DNA of 64,000 nucleotides from Pseudomonadota bacterium (GCA_020161775.1 JAIUOW010000006.1:62001-126000), one strand, 5' to 3'; positions 34,254 to 44,538 are shown, counted from the first letter of the stretch. Program-made: numbers and translations. Notes: generated by a model from the letters alone, not told the origin.

Positions 34254-35162
34254 TCATGGGGAGCCCCGGCCCGTGCGCAGCATGAAGCGCATGTCCTGCA
34301 GGCTCACGGCGCTCTGCTCGCTCACGCGCAGGCGGGGGGCAGCCTTCAGCGCGTGGCCATAGATGACCTCGAAGGTCAGTGCCAGGCGCCCCTGCTCATC
34401 GGGCCGGGCCAGGCCCGCCGCCAGGGCGTGCTCCAGCGCCGCCTTCCAGCGCCGCCCGCGCAGGCCGGCAAAACGCCCGCGATGCAGGTTGGCGCCCAGG
34501 CCGCGCAGCTCGGCCAGCAGGCGCTGGGGCGAATCCCACGTCAGCACGATGCGCTCCATGTCCATCACCGGCTCGGCAAATCCGCCATGAACCAGCATGT
34601 CACCCCAGTCATGCATGTCAGTGAATTCATGTGCCGGCGGGGGCCAGCCCATGGCCTGGTAAATCGGGCGGAGTTCGCGCAGGGTGTCCGGGCCCAGCGC
34701 TGAAAACATCACAAAGCCATCCACCGCCAGCGCCTGGTGCCACCGGGCGATCAGGGCCTGGGGGTCGGCCGCCATGTGCAGCGCCATGTTGGCCCAGAGC
34801 ATCTGCGCCGTGCCGTCGGCAGGCTCGGCCACGCGTGTGCGCCCCCCGCGCCAGCGCGCCAGGCTCAGGGCCGCAGGCACCAGCGCACGCGCTGCGCCGT
34901 GCGCACCGGCGCCTGCGGGCTGGGGCTGCACGACAAAACAGTCTGCCTGCGGGTAGCGGCGCGCCAGCAGGCCGTGTGCCTGCATGCCGCCCCGCACCGC
35001 GTCCCAATGCACCCAGGTCCGGGGCTGCAGGCGGATCCATTGCAGGCGGTCCTCCATGCGGCGGGCCACCTCCTCATGCAGCCAGGGCGAATCAGGCGGC
35101 GCAGCGCGCTCCCAGCGCAAGGCCGCTGGCAGGTCGATGGTGGGGGGGCGGGTGTCAGCCAA
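34254..35162 (-). CDS. BioC-like methyltransferase-fold protein, divergent SAM site
   Basis: This protein of about 302 residues aligns by motif with BioC-type methyltransferases in its C-terminal part (WHQALAVDGFVMFSALGPDTLRELR; HDWGDMLVHGGFAEPVMDMERI). The N-terminal SAM-binding loop, normally LDLGCGTG, is here WVHWDAVRGGMQAHGLL and lacks the glycine pattern. It may have lost methyl transfer or bind another ligand. The start is a TTG at 35162; no ATG gives a sensible N-terminus. Divergent from comF, a place where such genes are often annotated as biotin-synthesis proteins. Confidence 0.65.
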   Translation of the reverse strand: MADTRPPTIDLPAALRWERAAPPDSPWLHEEVARRMEDRLQWIRLQPRTWVHWDAVRGGMQAHGLLARRYPQADCFVVQPQPAGAGAHGAARALVPAALSLARWRGGRTRVAEPADGTAQMLWANMALHMAADPQALIARWHQALAVDGFVMFSALGPDTLRELRPIYQAMGWPPPAHEFTDMHDWGDMLVHGGFAEPVMDMERIVLTWDSPQRLLAELRGLGANLHRGRFAGLRGRRWKAALEHALAAGLARPDEQGRLALTFEVIYGHALKAAPRLRVSEQSAVSLQDMRFMLRTGRGSP

Positions 35163-35204
35163 GATCAGGCGCGTGAAACATCTGGCGGCGAGTATATTGA
35201 GCCG

Positions 35205-35906
35205 ATGCTTGGTGAGTTGTTTGCAAGGATATGCGGCGCCGTGCCCGCCCAATGCGCGGTCTGCCGGCGCTGGCCGGCGCGCTCCCTGTGCGACAGCTGC
35301 GTCGCCCGCTTCGCGCAGCCTGTCCCCCGGTGCGCCACCTGTGCGCTGCCGGTCGCACCCGGCGTGATCCGCTGTGGCGCCTGCCGGCGCGAGCCTCCGC
35401 CACTGGATGGCTGCATCGCCGCCGTGACCTGGGGCTTCCCATGGTCCGCGGCCATTGCCAGCTACAAGTTTGCCGGGCAGCCGGGCTGGGCAGCGGCCTG
35501 GGCCACCTTGCTGCGCAGCGCCCCATGGGCCGAACCGGCGCTGGAGGCGGCCGACTGCGTGGTGCCCATGCCCTTGTCGGCGCAGCGGCTGCGCGAGCGC
35601 GGCTTCAATCAGGCACTTGAAATCGCGCGCCGCCTGGCCCCCACCAAGACCGATGCCGGGCTTTTGCTGCGCATCCGACATACCGCCCCCCAGCGTACGC
35701 TTGACCGCGAGGGTCGGCTGCGCAATGTGCGCGGCGCCTTCGCGGTGGAACCGTCGCGCACTGCCCGCGTGCAGGGACGCCATATGCTGCTGGTGGACGA
35801 CGTGATGACCAGCGGCGCATCGCTGCATGCCGCGGCGCTGGCGCTACGCCAGGCCGGCGCAGCCCGGGTCAGCGCACTGGTGCTGGCGCGCACCGGTGAA
35901 ACCTGA
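35205..35906 (+). CDS. comF: ComF-family phosphoribosyltransferase-fold protein
   Basis: This 233-residue protein has an N-terminal cysteine cluster (CAVC, LCDSC, CATC, CGAC), probably a zinc site. A phosphoribosyltransferase domain follows, with the pyrophosphate motif MLLVDDVMTSGASL near the end. ComF proteins take part in DNA uptake, and the fold suggests a nucleotide-linked step. The ATG at 35205 was chosen since the frame opens just after the divergent methyltransferase start. trmL follows 20 bases later on the same strand. Confidence 0.9.
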   Translation: MLGELFARICGAVPAQCAVCRRWPARSLCDSCVARFAQPVPRCATCALPVAPGVIRCGACRREPPPLDGCIAAVTWGFPWSAAIASYKFAGQPGWAAAWATLLRSAPWAEPALEAADCVVPMPLSAQRLRERGFNQALEIARRLAPTKTDAGLLLRIRHTAPQRTLDREGRLRNVRGAFAVEPSRTARVQGRHMLLVDDVMTSGASLHAAALALRQAGAARVSALVLARTGET

Positions 35907-35926
35907 CGCCTGACAACCCTGCCGCC

Positions 35927-36391
35927 ATGTTCAACATCGTTCTGGTCGAACCCGAAATTCCGCCCAACACGGGCAACGTCATCCGCCTGGCAGCCAACAC
36001 CGGCTGCGCGCTGCATCTGGTGGAGCCGCTGGGCTTTTCCATGGAAGACCGGCTCATGCGCCGCGCCGGCCTGGATTACCACGAATACGCGCAGGTGCAC
36101 CGCCATGCCAGCTGGCAAGCCATGCTCGACGCCCGGAAGCCTGCGGCCGACCGGCTGTTTGCCATGTCGACGCGCGGCACCCGCCACGTGCATGAAGTGG
36201 CCTTTCGCCCTGGCGACTGGCTGGTGTTCGGCGCGGAGACACGCGGCCTGCCGCCCGCGCTGCGTGACGCCTTGCCGCCCGCCCAGCTGCTGCGCCTGCC
36301 CATGCGCGCAGGCCAACGCAGCCTGAACCTGTCCAACGCCGTGGCCGTGACGGTGTTCGAGGCCTGGCGCCAGAACGGCTTCGCCATGTAA
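35927..36391 (+). CDS. trmL: tRNA (cytidine/uridine-2'-O-)-methyltransferase TrmL
   Basis: This 154-residue SPOUT methyltransferase has the family N-terminus MFNIVLVEPEIPPNTGNVIR and the knotted C-terminal motif LRLPMRAGQRSLNLSNAVAV. The length is that of TrmL, which methylates the ribose at tRNA position 34 in certain leucine tRNAs. It follows comF closely, likely in one transcript. Confidence 0.95.
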   Translation: MFNIVLVEPEIPPNTGNVIRLAANTGCALHLVEPLGFSMEDRLMRRAGLDYHEYAQVHRHASWQAMLDARKPAADRLFAMSTRGTRHVHEVAFRPGDWLVFGAETRGLPPALRDALPPAQLLRLPMRAGQRSLNLSNAVAVTVFEAWRQNGFAM

Positions 36392-36534
36392 GCAACGCGC
36401 TGGCTTGCAACCAGCCGTTGCGCAGCCACCCGGCACGCGATAGTCCAGCTACATCGGCAACCTCTGGTTGCACGGCGGCACAGGCCGCTGCCTAAAGTTC
36501 TCCGCTTGTTGTATGAACCCAAAGGAGCACAAGC

Positions 36535-37083
36535 ATGAATCGACTGAATCAACTGGCCAGTGCAGCGCTGGCCCTGGCGGGCATGGCATCCACCGCGGCA
36601 TTTGCCACACCGGTCTGGGGGCCGTCGGGCGAGGCCAGCTATGAAGAGCACCAGGCGCAGCCGGTGTCGCAATACACCCGGGCACAGGTGCAATCAGCCT
36701 ACCTGCAGGCGGCAGCCCGCGGCGCACTGCCACGCACCGCCGAGGTAGTGGCCGAGTCGCCCGCCGAACTGGTACTGGCAGCCGCGCCCCTGGAGGCCGC
36801 CATGGCTGCTTCTGCGCCCGAGCAGGACAGCGTGCCCCCTGTGGCCTACGCAACGCCCGCGCAGGAGCAGACACTTTCCTATGCAGCGCCGTCTGACGCC
36901 GAGGTGCTGGCCAGCGGCCTGCCAGGCCGTGCGGGTGACAACGGCGCGCCCACCCCCGATCTGCCCGCCACGCCACCGCAGGCCAGCCCCGACATGATCA
37001 AGAACGATCAGGAGCTCGCCCTGTCAGAGGGCGAGGAACTGGTGGCCAGCGATGGGGCGTCCGGCGCATCCACAGTGCAATGA
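36535..37083 (+). CDS. Exported low-complexity protein, possibly DUF4148-like
   Basis: This 182-residue protein has a signal peptide (MNRLNQLASAALALAGMA, cut near ATPVWG). Its short segment YTRAQVQSAYLQAAARGALP resembles the repeat seen in DUF4148 proteins of Burkholderiales. The rest is rich in Ala, Pro, Glu and Ser and looks unstructured. AAAGGAGC precedes the ATG. Function unknown. The 143 bases before it hold only a short imperfect inverted repeat around GGCTTGCAACCAGCC. Confidence 0.65.
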   Translation: MNRLNQLASAALALAGMASTAAFATPVWGPSGEASYEEHQAQPVSQYTRAQVQSAYLQAAARGALPRTAEVVAESPAELVLAAAPLEAAMAASAPEQDSVPPVAYATPAQEQTLSYAAPSDAEVLASGLPGRAGDNGAPTPDLPATPPQASPDMIKNDQELALSEGEELVASDGASGASTVQ

Positions 37084-37136
37084 ACGCCTGCCCCGCCTGC
37101 ATGGGGGCACATTCCGCAACAGGCAATGACGCCCGC

Positions 37137-37592
37137 TCAGGGGTAGCGACGCGACAGCGATTCGGCGATGCACACGGGCTTGTCCACGCCCTCGCGCTCG
37201 ATGGTGACGCCCCAGGTCATCTGCATGCCGCCGTTGTCGATCGGGTCGCACGCCAGCAGCTTCATGCGCGCGCGCAGGCGGCTGCCCACGGGCACGGGCG
37301 AGGTGAACCGCACCTTGTTCAGCCCGTAGTTCACGCCCATGCGCGTCTGCACGATCTCCAACGACGATTCAAAGAATTTCGGGATCAGCGACAGCGTCAG
37401 GAAGCCGTGCGCGATCGGCGCGCCGAATGGCCCGGCCTTGGCTTTTTCCACATCCACATGAATCCACTGGTGGTCGCCCGTGGCCTGGGCAAACAGGTTG
37501 ACCTGTTCCTGGGTGATGGTGATCCAGTCGCTGACGGCCAGCTCCTGGCCCACCAGCGGCGGCAGCTCTGCAAGGGTCTGAAAGGTTTTCAT
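37137..37592 (-). CDS. MaoC-family (R)-enoyl-CoA hydratase
   Basis: This 151-residue hot-dog-fold protein has the MaoC hydratase signature: LFAQATGDHQWIHVDVEKA (with the Asp and His of the active site) and FGAPIAHGFLTLSL. It hydrates trans-2-enoyl-CoA in fatty acid or polyhydroxyalkanoate metabolism. The start at 37592 gives the usual length. It is 29 bases after the ParA gene on the same strand but is not obviously related to it. Confidence 0.92.
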   Translation of the reverse strand: MKTFQTLAELPPLVGQELAVSDWITITQEQVNLFAQATGDHQWIHVDVEKAKAGPFGAPIAHGFLTLSLIPKFFESSLEIVQTRMGVNYGLNKVRFTSPVPVGSRLRARMKLLACDPIDNGGMQMTWGVTIEREGVDKPVCIAESLSRRYP

Positions 37593-37621
37593 GGCTGCCA
37601 ATGTAGCGGCAGCGCCGCGGC

Positions 37622-38239
37622 TCAGTTGTCCAGCCAGCGACAGATGCCCGTCCACTGCTCGCGGTCGCGCTCCACACGGGCGGGCGCCACGTCAAACAGC
37701 GTCAGGCCGCGCGCGGCCAGGTGGATGTAGTTCTGCGTGTGGCGCAGGTAGCCCAGCACGGGCAGGCCCAGGCTGTCCACGAATTCATGCAGCTTGTCGG
37801 CCGCGATGGTGCGCGAATCCACCCGCATGCCCACGATGCCCACCTGCATCTGCGAGGCCTTGCGATGCTCGGCCAGCTCATCCAGGAAGGCGCGGGTGGC
37901 AAAGATGTCGAACACGCTGGGCTGCAGCGGCACGATCACCTTGTCGGCCAGCTTGAGCACGTCCTTGAACATCCTGCCGTGCAGGCCGGCGGGTGTGTCC
38001 AGCACCACATGGGTGGTGCCCTTGGGCGGCTTGACGATGTTGTCGGCCGTCAGCTCCCAGGTGCGGATGGGCCGGGCCTCGGGCGGGCGCAGGCCCAGCC
38101 ACAGCTGCGACGATTGCTGGCGGTCCGCATCGCCCAGCATGACCGCATGGCCGCAGCTGGCGTAGTAGCCGGCGATGTTGGTCGCGAGCGTGGACTTTCC
38201 GACACCGCCCTTGGGATTGGCAACAACCACAACCGGCAT
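37622..38239 (-). CDS. ParA/MinD-family ATPase
   Basis: This 205-residue P-loop ATPase has the deviant Walker A PKGGVGKST at residues 9-17 and the D-x-D region LGDADRQQSSQLW. A second region, THVVLDTPAGLHG, holds the other nucleotide-contact site. No ParB or parS-like site is nearby, so it is an orphan ParA. Such proteins often place cellular cargo such as chemoreceptors, carboxysomes or plasmids. The cargo cannot be told from the context. Confidence 0.9.
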   Translation of the reverse strand: MPVVVVANPKGGVGKSTLATNIAGYYASCGHAVMLGDADRQQSSQLWLGLRPPEARPIRTWELTADNIVKPPKGTTHVVLDTPAGLHGRMFKDVLKLADKVIVPLQPSVFDIFATRAFLDELAEHRKASQMQVGIVGMRVDSRTIAADKLHEFVDSLGLPVLGYLRHTQNYIHLAARGLTLFDVAPARVERDREQWTGICRWLDN

Positions 38240-38305
38240 GACCTGCTCCTTGGAGTTGGGGGAGAACCTCAGCTGGCTGCTATGTTAGCCGCAGCCGCAC
38301 CAGCC

Positions 38306-39061
38306 TCAAAAGAACCCGTCCCACACCAGCTTGCAGCCGGTGAGGAACATGCCCGCGTAGATGAACCGGTAAAACAGCACCGCATTGATACGCCGCGCGA
38401 TGCGCACGCCAATGAAAACCCCCACCGGCGCCAGCGGCAGCAGCACGATGGACGTGGCCAGGTTGCGCAGGTCCAGCAGGCCCAGCCAGGCGTAGGGGAC
38501 CCATTTGCTCAGGTTCACAAAAAAGAACAGGAAGGCCACCGTGGCGGTGAACACCACCGGCTTGAGCTTCAGCGGGATCAGGTAGGCATTCAACGGCGGG
38601 CCGCCGGCGTGCGCAATGAAGCTGGTGAAGCCCGCCGTGACCGTGAGCAGCGCACCCACCCAGCGCGGCGGCGGCGCCTGGTCGGGCCGGGGCGGGAACA
38701 GCAGGCGCTGCGCGAGGAACAGCAAGGTCACCGCCCCCACCAGGCCGGCCACCAGCTTGGCATTGAGCAGCTTGAACAGCAGCGTGCCCACCAGGGTGCC
38801 CGCCAACGCGCAGGGGATCAGGAACCTGAGCAGCTTGCGGTCCAGGTCATGGCGAAAAGCGGCCATGCCCAGCAGGTCCATGACCAGCAGCACCGGCATG
38901 AGGATCGCTGCAGCCTGCGGCACGGTGACGGCCAACGCCATCAGCGGCACGGCCAGCGAGCCGAAGCCCGCGCCAAAGCCGCTTTTGCTGACGCCCAGCA
39001 GCAGCACGGCGGGGATGGCGACGGCGTAGAAGAACGGGTCGGTGATGAGCGGAAAGTCCAA
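38306..39061 (-). CDS. TauE/SafE-family sulfite/anion exporter
   Basis: This 251-residue membrane protein has about eight hydrophobic segments and the TauE family pattern (GVSKSGFGAGFGSLAVPL near residues 23-40; FTSFIAHAGGPPLNAYL). Members move sulfite, sulfonates or other anions across the cytoplasmic membrane. No sulfur gene is adjacent, so the substrate is open. It is divergent from the yghU-type gene, with 69 bases between. Confidence 0.88.
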   Translation of the reverse strand: MDFPLITDPFFYAVAIPAVLLLGVSKSGFGAGFGSLAVPLMALAVTVPQAAAILMPVLLVMDLLGMAAFRHDLDRKLLRFLIPCALAGTLVGTLLFKLLNAKLVAGLVGAVTLLFLAQRLLFPPRPDQAPPPRWVGALLTVTAGFTSFIAHAGGPPLNAYLIPLKLKPVVFTATVAFLFFFVNLSKWVPYAWLGLLDLRNLATSIVLLPLAPVGVFIGVRIARRINAVLFYRFIYAGMFLTGCKLVWDGFF

Positions 39062-39130
39062 GCGGCCGATTGTCGCCGCTCAAGGCCTGCGCCGTGCAGC
39101 GCGGGCAAAAGTCGTGCAACATGCCGCCTC

Positions 39131-40000
39131 ATGACTGCTTCCGCACCCTACATCCCCCCCAAGATATGGACGCCCCCGCCAAGCAGCGGTGGCCGCTTTG
39201 CCAACATCAACCGCCCCGTGGCAGGCGCCACGCACGAGAAGGCGCTGCCAGTGGGCAAGCACCCGCTGCAGCTGTATTCACTGGGCACGCCCAATGGCGT
39301 GAAAGTGACGGTGATGCTGGAAGAGCTGCTGGCGCTGGGCCACAGCGGCGCGGAATACGACGCCTGGCTGATCCGCATCAGCGAAGGTGAGCAGTTTGGC
39401 AGCGGCTTTGTGGCGGCCAACCCCAACTCCAAGATTCCCGTGCTGGTGGACCGCAGCGGCGCCCAGCCGCAGCGGGTGTTTGAATCCGGCGCGATCCTGA
39501 TGTACCTGGCCGAAAAGTTTGGCGCTTTCCTGCCCGAAAGCGGCGGCGCGCGCGCCGAGTGCCTGAGCTGGCTGTTCTGGCAGATGGGCAGCGCACCGTT
39601 CCTGGGTGGCGGTTTTGGCCATTTCTATGCCTACGCGCCGGAGAAGATCCAATACGCGATCGACCGCTATGCGATGGAGGTCAAGCGCCAGATGGACGTT
39701 CTGGACCGCCGGCTGGCCGAGACGCGCTACATCATTGGCGACGACTACACCATTGCCGACATGGCCATCTGGCCCTGGTACGGGCAGTTGGCCAAGGGCC
39801 TGAGCTACGGCGCGGGCGAATTCCTGCAGGTGCACACCTATACGAACGTGGTGCGCTGGGCCGATGAAGTTGCACAGCGCCCCGCCGTGCGGCGCGGACG
39901 CATGGTCAACCGCATCCAGGGCGAGCCGTCCAGCCAGCTGCATGAGCGCCACGACGCCAGCGACTTTGACACGCGAACCCAGGACAAGCTGGCGCCATGA
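39131..40000 (+). CDS. yghU: Glutathione-dependent disulfide-bond oxidoreductase, YghU type
   Basis: This 289-residue GST-fold protein begins ASAPYIPPKIWTPPP and has ANINRPVAGATHEKALPVGKH, which marks the YghU/YfcG group that reduces disulfides with glutathione. The N-terminal thioredoxin part has LYSLGTPNGVKVTVMLEELL; the C-terminal helical part has QMDVLDRRLAETRYIIGDDYTIADM. The ATG at 39131 is the first in-frame start. It overlaps the next GST gene by four bases. Confidence 0.93.
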   Translation: MTASAPYIPPKIWTPPPSSGGRFANINRPVAGATHEKALPVGKHPLQLYSLGTPNGVKVTVMLEELLALGHSGAEYDAWLIRISEGEQFGSGFVAANPNSKIPVLVDRSGAQPQRVFESGAILMYLAEKFGAFLPESGGARAECLSWLFWQMGSAPFLGGGFGHFYAYAPEKIQYAIDRYAMEVKRQMDVLDRRLAETRYIIGDDYTIADMAIWPWYGQLAKGLSYGAGEFLQVHTYTNVVRWADEVAQRPAVRRGRMVNRIQGEPSSQLHERHDASDFDTRTQDKLAP

Positions 40001-40629
40001 TCACGCTATACGACTGTGCGACCGCGCCGTCGCCACGCCGCGCGCGCATCCTGCTGGCCGAAAAGGGCGTGGCGCACGACACGGTACAGGTGGACCTGCG
40101 CACTGGCGAGCAGATGGGTGATGCCTACCGCGCCATCAACCCGCAGTGCACCGTGCCAGCACTGCGCACCGAAGAAGGCGTGCTGCTGACCGACAACGCG
40201 GCCATTGCGGCGTACATTGAAGCGCGCTACCCGCACCCCCCGCTGCTGGGGACGACGCCGATGGAGAAGGCCGACATCGCCAGCTGGCAGTGGCGCATCG
40301 AATTTGAAGGTTTGCTGGCCATTGCCGAGACACTGCGCAACAGCTCGCCCGCCATGACCAACCGCGCGCTGCCTGGCCCGGTGAACTACGCGCAGATACC
40401 GGCGCTGGCCCAGCGCGGGCTGACGCGCGTGCAGCAGTTTTTTTTCACACTGAACGAGCGGCTGAGCGGGCGCGACTTTGTAGCGGCCAACCAATTCAGC
40501 CTTGCCGACATCACCGCCGTGGTGGCGGTGGACTTTGCCCGTATCGTGAAGGTCAAGCCCGGTGAGCAGCACCCGCACCTGGTGCGCTGGCGCGCGGCGA
40601 TGGGGGAGCGGGCATCCATGAGGCTTTGA
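39997..40629 (+). CDS. Glutathione S-transferase family protein
   Basis: This 210-residue GST has an N-terminal thioredoxin domain (MITLYDCATAPSPRRARILL; NPQCTVPALRTEEG; LTDNAAIAAYIEARYP) and an all-helical C-terminal domain (GRDFVAANQFSLADITAVV). The N-terminal part has a Ser/Cys-type active site rather than a clear tyrosine. It is translationally coupled to the YghU-type gene, so both probably protect against electrophiles or disulfide stress. The substrate is unknown. Confidence 0.9.
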   Translation: MITLYDCATAPSPRRARILLAEKGVAHDTVQVDLRTGEQMGDAYRAINPQCTVPALRTEEGVLLTDNAAIAAYIEARYPHPPLLGTTPMEKADIASWQWRIEFEGLLAIAETLRNSSPAMTNRALPGPVNYAQIPALAQRGLTRVQQFFFTLNERLSGRDFVAANQFSLADITAVVAVDFARIVKVKPGEQHPHLVRWRAAMGERASMRL

Positions 40630-40690
40630 GCAAGGGCCAGGGACACGCTGTCTACGCTGTCTATAGTGTGGTCCTCCCTGTGTGCAGCTC

Positions 40691-41899
40691 ATGTCCCAAA
40701 CATCCCCCGCCAGCCCCCTGCTCATCGCCAACCTGATCAGCCAGCTCGCCTTTGGCCTGCTGGCCATGACGATCTGCATCCCCTCCATGCAGGAATGGGG
40801 CGCCATCTTTGGCGCCAGCCAGGCGTCGGTGCAACTCACGTTCAGCGGCTATGTGCTGACCTACGGCTGCCTGCAGCTGGTGTACGGCCCGCTGTCAGAC
40901 CGCTGGGGCCGCAAGCGGCTGCTGATGGTGGGGCTGGTGCTGTCTTTCACCGGTTCGCTGCTGGCCGCGCTGGCACCGACCCTGCCCCTGCTGACCGCCG
41001 CGCGCGTACTGCAGGGCGCGGGCGCCGCTGCCGGCATGGTGATAGGCCGCGCGTTGGTGCAAGACCTGTTCCACGGCCCTGGGCGCACCCGCGTCATGGC
41101 CTGGATCGGCATGGCCATGGGCCTGTGCCCGCCAGCAGCGACCATTCTTGGCGGGCAACTGCATGTGGGCCTGGGCTGGCAGGCCAACTTTTTCGTGATG
41201 GCGGGGCTGGCGGTGCTGCTTTTCATCGCCGCCTGGCGCGGCCTGCCCGCGCACCAGCCGCCCGCAGGGGTGCAGCCCCACTGGCTGGGCGCCATGCTGT
41301 CGTCATACGCCCGGCTGGCGCAAGAGCCGGGTTTTCGCTTGTACGTCGTGGTGCTGTGCATGACGACCGCGACCTTCTACACCTTTCTGGGTGGCGCGCC
41401 GCTGGTGCTGGGCAGCTATGGCGTGGGGCCGGCCCATGTGGGTTACTACATCATGTGCATTCCGCTGGCCTACATCGTGGGCAACTTCGCCACCAGCCGG
41501 CTGGTGCACCGGCTGGGTGACCGCCGCATGCTGGTGGCCGGGCAGGCGTTCACGCTGGGTGGCGTGATGCTGCTCATCGGCCTGGGCCTGGCGGGGCTGA
41601 ACACGCCGCTGGCGTTTGCGCTGCCGCTGGTGTTCATGGGTATTGGCCACGGCCTGCTGGTGCCGCCCGCGCTGGCAGGCACCGTGGGTGTTTTGCCCGC
41701 GCTGGCGGGCTCCGCCGCCGCCGTGGCGGGTGTGACGCAGCAGCTCACCGGCGCACTGGGCGGCTACGCCGTTGGGTTGGTGCCGCACCATGGCGCGGTG
41801 AACCTCGGCTGGCTGATGCTTGCGTTCACCCTGGGTGCAACGGCGGCCATGGCGCTGCTGCTGCGCGGGCAGCGCGGCCACGCTGCCCCGTCCCGCTGA
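40691..41899 (+). CDS. MFS multidrug efflux protein, Bcr/CflA type
   Basis: This 402-residue major facilitator has twelve membrane helices, with the antiporter loop motif YGPLSDRWGRKRLLM in the loop between helices 2 and 3. ARVLQGAGAAAGMVIGRALV matches the Bcr/CflA drug:proton antiporters. A GTG three codons upstream (40682) is an alternative start; the ATG at 40691 is preferred. It is convergent with the pcaF-type thiolase. The exported compound is unknown. Confidence 0.9.
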   Translation: MSQTSPASPLLIANLISQLAFGLLAMTICIPSMQEWGAIFGASQASVQLTFSGYVLTYGCLQLVYGPLSDRWGRKRLLMVGLVLSFTGSLLAALAPTLPLLTAARVLQGAGAAAGMVIGRALVQDLFHGPGRTRVMAWIGMAMGLCPPAATILGGQLHVGLGWQANFFVMAGLAVLLFIAAWRGLPAHQPPAGVQPHWLGAMLSSYARLAQEPGFRLYVVVLCMTTATFYTFLGGAPLVLGSYGVGPAHVGYYIMCIPLAYIVGNFATSRLVHRLGDRRMLVAGQAFTLGGVMLLIGLGLAGLNTPLAFALPLVFMGIGHGLLVPPALAGTVGVLPALAGSAAAVAGVTQQLTGALGGYAVGLVPHHGAVNLGWLMLAFTLGATAAMALLLRGQRGHAAPSR

Positions 41900-41917
41900 A
41901 GCACCCGGGGCGCAGGC

Positions 41918-43120
<1,203 letters not shown>

Positions 43121-43155
43121 TGAGGTTGTCTCCGGAACAAGGATGGGGTGGATAG

Positions 43156-43803
43156 TCAGGCCTGCACAGGCAGGCCCACGAGCTGTTCGAGTTCGGCGTG
43201 GCTCAAGCCGTCCACCCGGTCCACGCAGCGCAGCCCGTGGGGCGTCACGTCCAGCGTGGCCAGGTCGGTATAGATGCGCTTGACGCAGGCCAGGCCAGTC
43301 AAGGGGTAGGTGCATTCGCGCACGATCTTGCTGGCACCCTGCTTGGTCAGCAGATCCATCATCACCCAGGTCTGGCGGGCGCCAACCGCCAGGTCCATCG
43401 CCCCGCCCACGGCGGGGATCGCGCCGGGCTCACCGGTGTGCCAGTTGGCCAGGTCGCCACGCGCGCTGACCTGAAAGGCACCCAGCACGCAGATGTCCAG
43501 GTGGCCGCCGCGCATCATGGCAAAGCTGTCGGTATGGTGGAAATAGGAGCCGCCCGGCAGCAGCGTGACGGGCTGCTTGCCGGCGTTGATGAGGTCGTAG
43601 TCCTCCTGCCCGGCAGCGGGCGCGGGGCCCATGCCAAGCAAGCCGTTTTCGCTGTGCAGCAGCACTTCGCGGCTGGGCGGAATGTGGTTGGCCACCAGCG
43701 TGGGCTGGCCGATGCCCAGGTTGACGGTCGCGCCCTCGGGGATGTCCTGGGCTACGCGCGCGGCCAGCTGGTCCTTGGTACGTCGGCTGTAGGTCATGCT
43801 CAT
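43156..43803 (-). CDS. pcaJ: 3-oxoadipate CoA-transferase subunit beta
   Basis: This 215-residue subunit B of a family I CoA-transferase has the catalytic glutamate in SENGLLGMG (E52). It carries CoA from succinyl-CoA to 3-oxoadipate, together with subunit A. The overlapping start with pcaI (ATGA) suggests equal production. An acetoacetate-specific (ScoB) role is the alternative, but the thiolase and IclR neighbours support the beta-ketoadipate pathway. Confidence 0.88.
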   Translation of the reverse strand: MSMTYSRRTKDQLAARVAQDIPEGATVNLGIGQPTLVANHIPPSREVLLHSENGLLGMGPAPAAGQEDYDLINAGKQPVTLLPGGSYFHHTDSFAMMRGGHLDICVLGAFQVSARGDLANWHTGEPGAIPAVGGAMDLAVGARQTWVMMDLLTKQGASKIVRECTYPLTGLACVKRIYTDLATLDVTPHGLRCVDRVDGLSHAELEQLVGLPVQA

Positions 43804-44501
43804 GCTGCTTTCTTCAGGCCGCCGGCCTGCGTGGCCTGGCGCTCGACCTGGACGATCTGACTCACGAAGATGGCCGGCGTGACGATTGTTTCCGGGTCCA
43901 GCGCACCCAGTTCAACCACCTCGTGCACGCTGGCAATCGTGCGCTTGCAGGCCATGGCCATGCTGGGGCCGAAGTTGCGCGCGGTCTTGCGGTAGGTGAG
44001 GTTGCCCCAGCGGTCGCCACGCTCGGCCTTGATGAGCGCCACATCGCCATGGATGGGGTGCTCCAGTACGTAGTGGCGGCCATTGATTTCGCGCGTCTCT
44101 TTTCCCTTGGCCAGCTCAGTGCCAAAACCCGTGGGCGTAAAGAACGCGCCAATGCCGGCGCCGGCGGCGCGGATGCGTTCGGACAGGTTGCCTTGGGGCA
44201 CCAGCTCCAGTTCAAGCCGGCCGCTGCGGTACAGCGCGTCGAACACATGGCTGTCGGCCTGGCGCGGAAAGCTGCAGATGATCTTGCGCACCCGGCCTGT
44301 GGCCAGCAGCGCGGCCAGGCCGGCGTCGCCGTTGCCGGCGTTGTTGTTGACCACCGTCAGGTCCTTGGCGCCCTGCGCGATCAGGCCTTCAATCAACTCG
44401 TTGGGAATGCCGGCGGTGCCGAAGCCGCCAATCATGACGGTGGCGCCATCGGGGATGCCCTCCAGCGCCTGGGCTACTGACGATGCGACTTTGTTGATCA
44501 T
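43800..44501 (-). CDS. pcaI: 3-oxoadipate CoA-transferase subunit alpha
   Basis: This 233-residue subunit A of the CoA-transferase has the glycine-rich CoA region GATVMIGGFGTAGIPNELI and the segment NNNAGNGDAGLAAL. With the beta subunit it activates 3-oxoadipate made from protocatechuate or catechol. It is the first gene of the pcaIJF set; the start is 59 bases from the divergent IclR gene, with an operator-like repeat between. Confidence 0.88.
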   Translation of the reverse strand: MINKVASSVAQALEGIPDGATVMIGGFGTAGIPNELIEGLIAQGAKDLTVVNNNAGNGDAGLAALLATGRVRKIICSFPRQADSHVFDALYRSGRLELELVPQGNLSERIRAAGAGIGAFFTPTGFGTELAKGKETREINGRHYVLEHPIHGDVALIKAERGDRWGNLTYRKTARNFGPSMAMACKRTIASVHEVVELGALDPETIVTPAIFVSQIVQVERQATQAGGLKKAA

Positions 44502-44508
44502 GCTGCAA

Positions 44509-44538
44509 ATGTTCGTATACAGAACATATGTTCGTATA
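44509..44538. promoter_or_regulatory. Operator-like repeats between pcaI and the IclR gene
   Basis: The gap holds two direct copies of ATGTTCGTATA (44509-44519 and 44528-44538; 19 bases from start to start). The perfect palindrome GAACATATGTTC (44522-44533) overlaps the second copy. Together the GTTC/GAAC half-sites form overlapping inverted and direct repeats, the usual look of a site for a dimeric IclR regulator controlling both directions. Confidence 0.72.
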
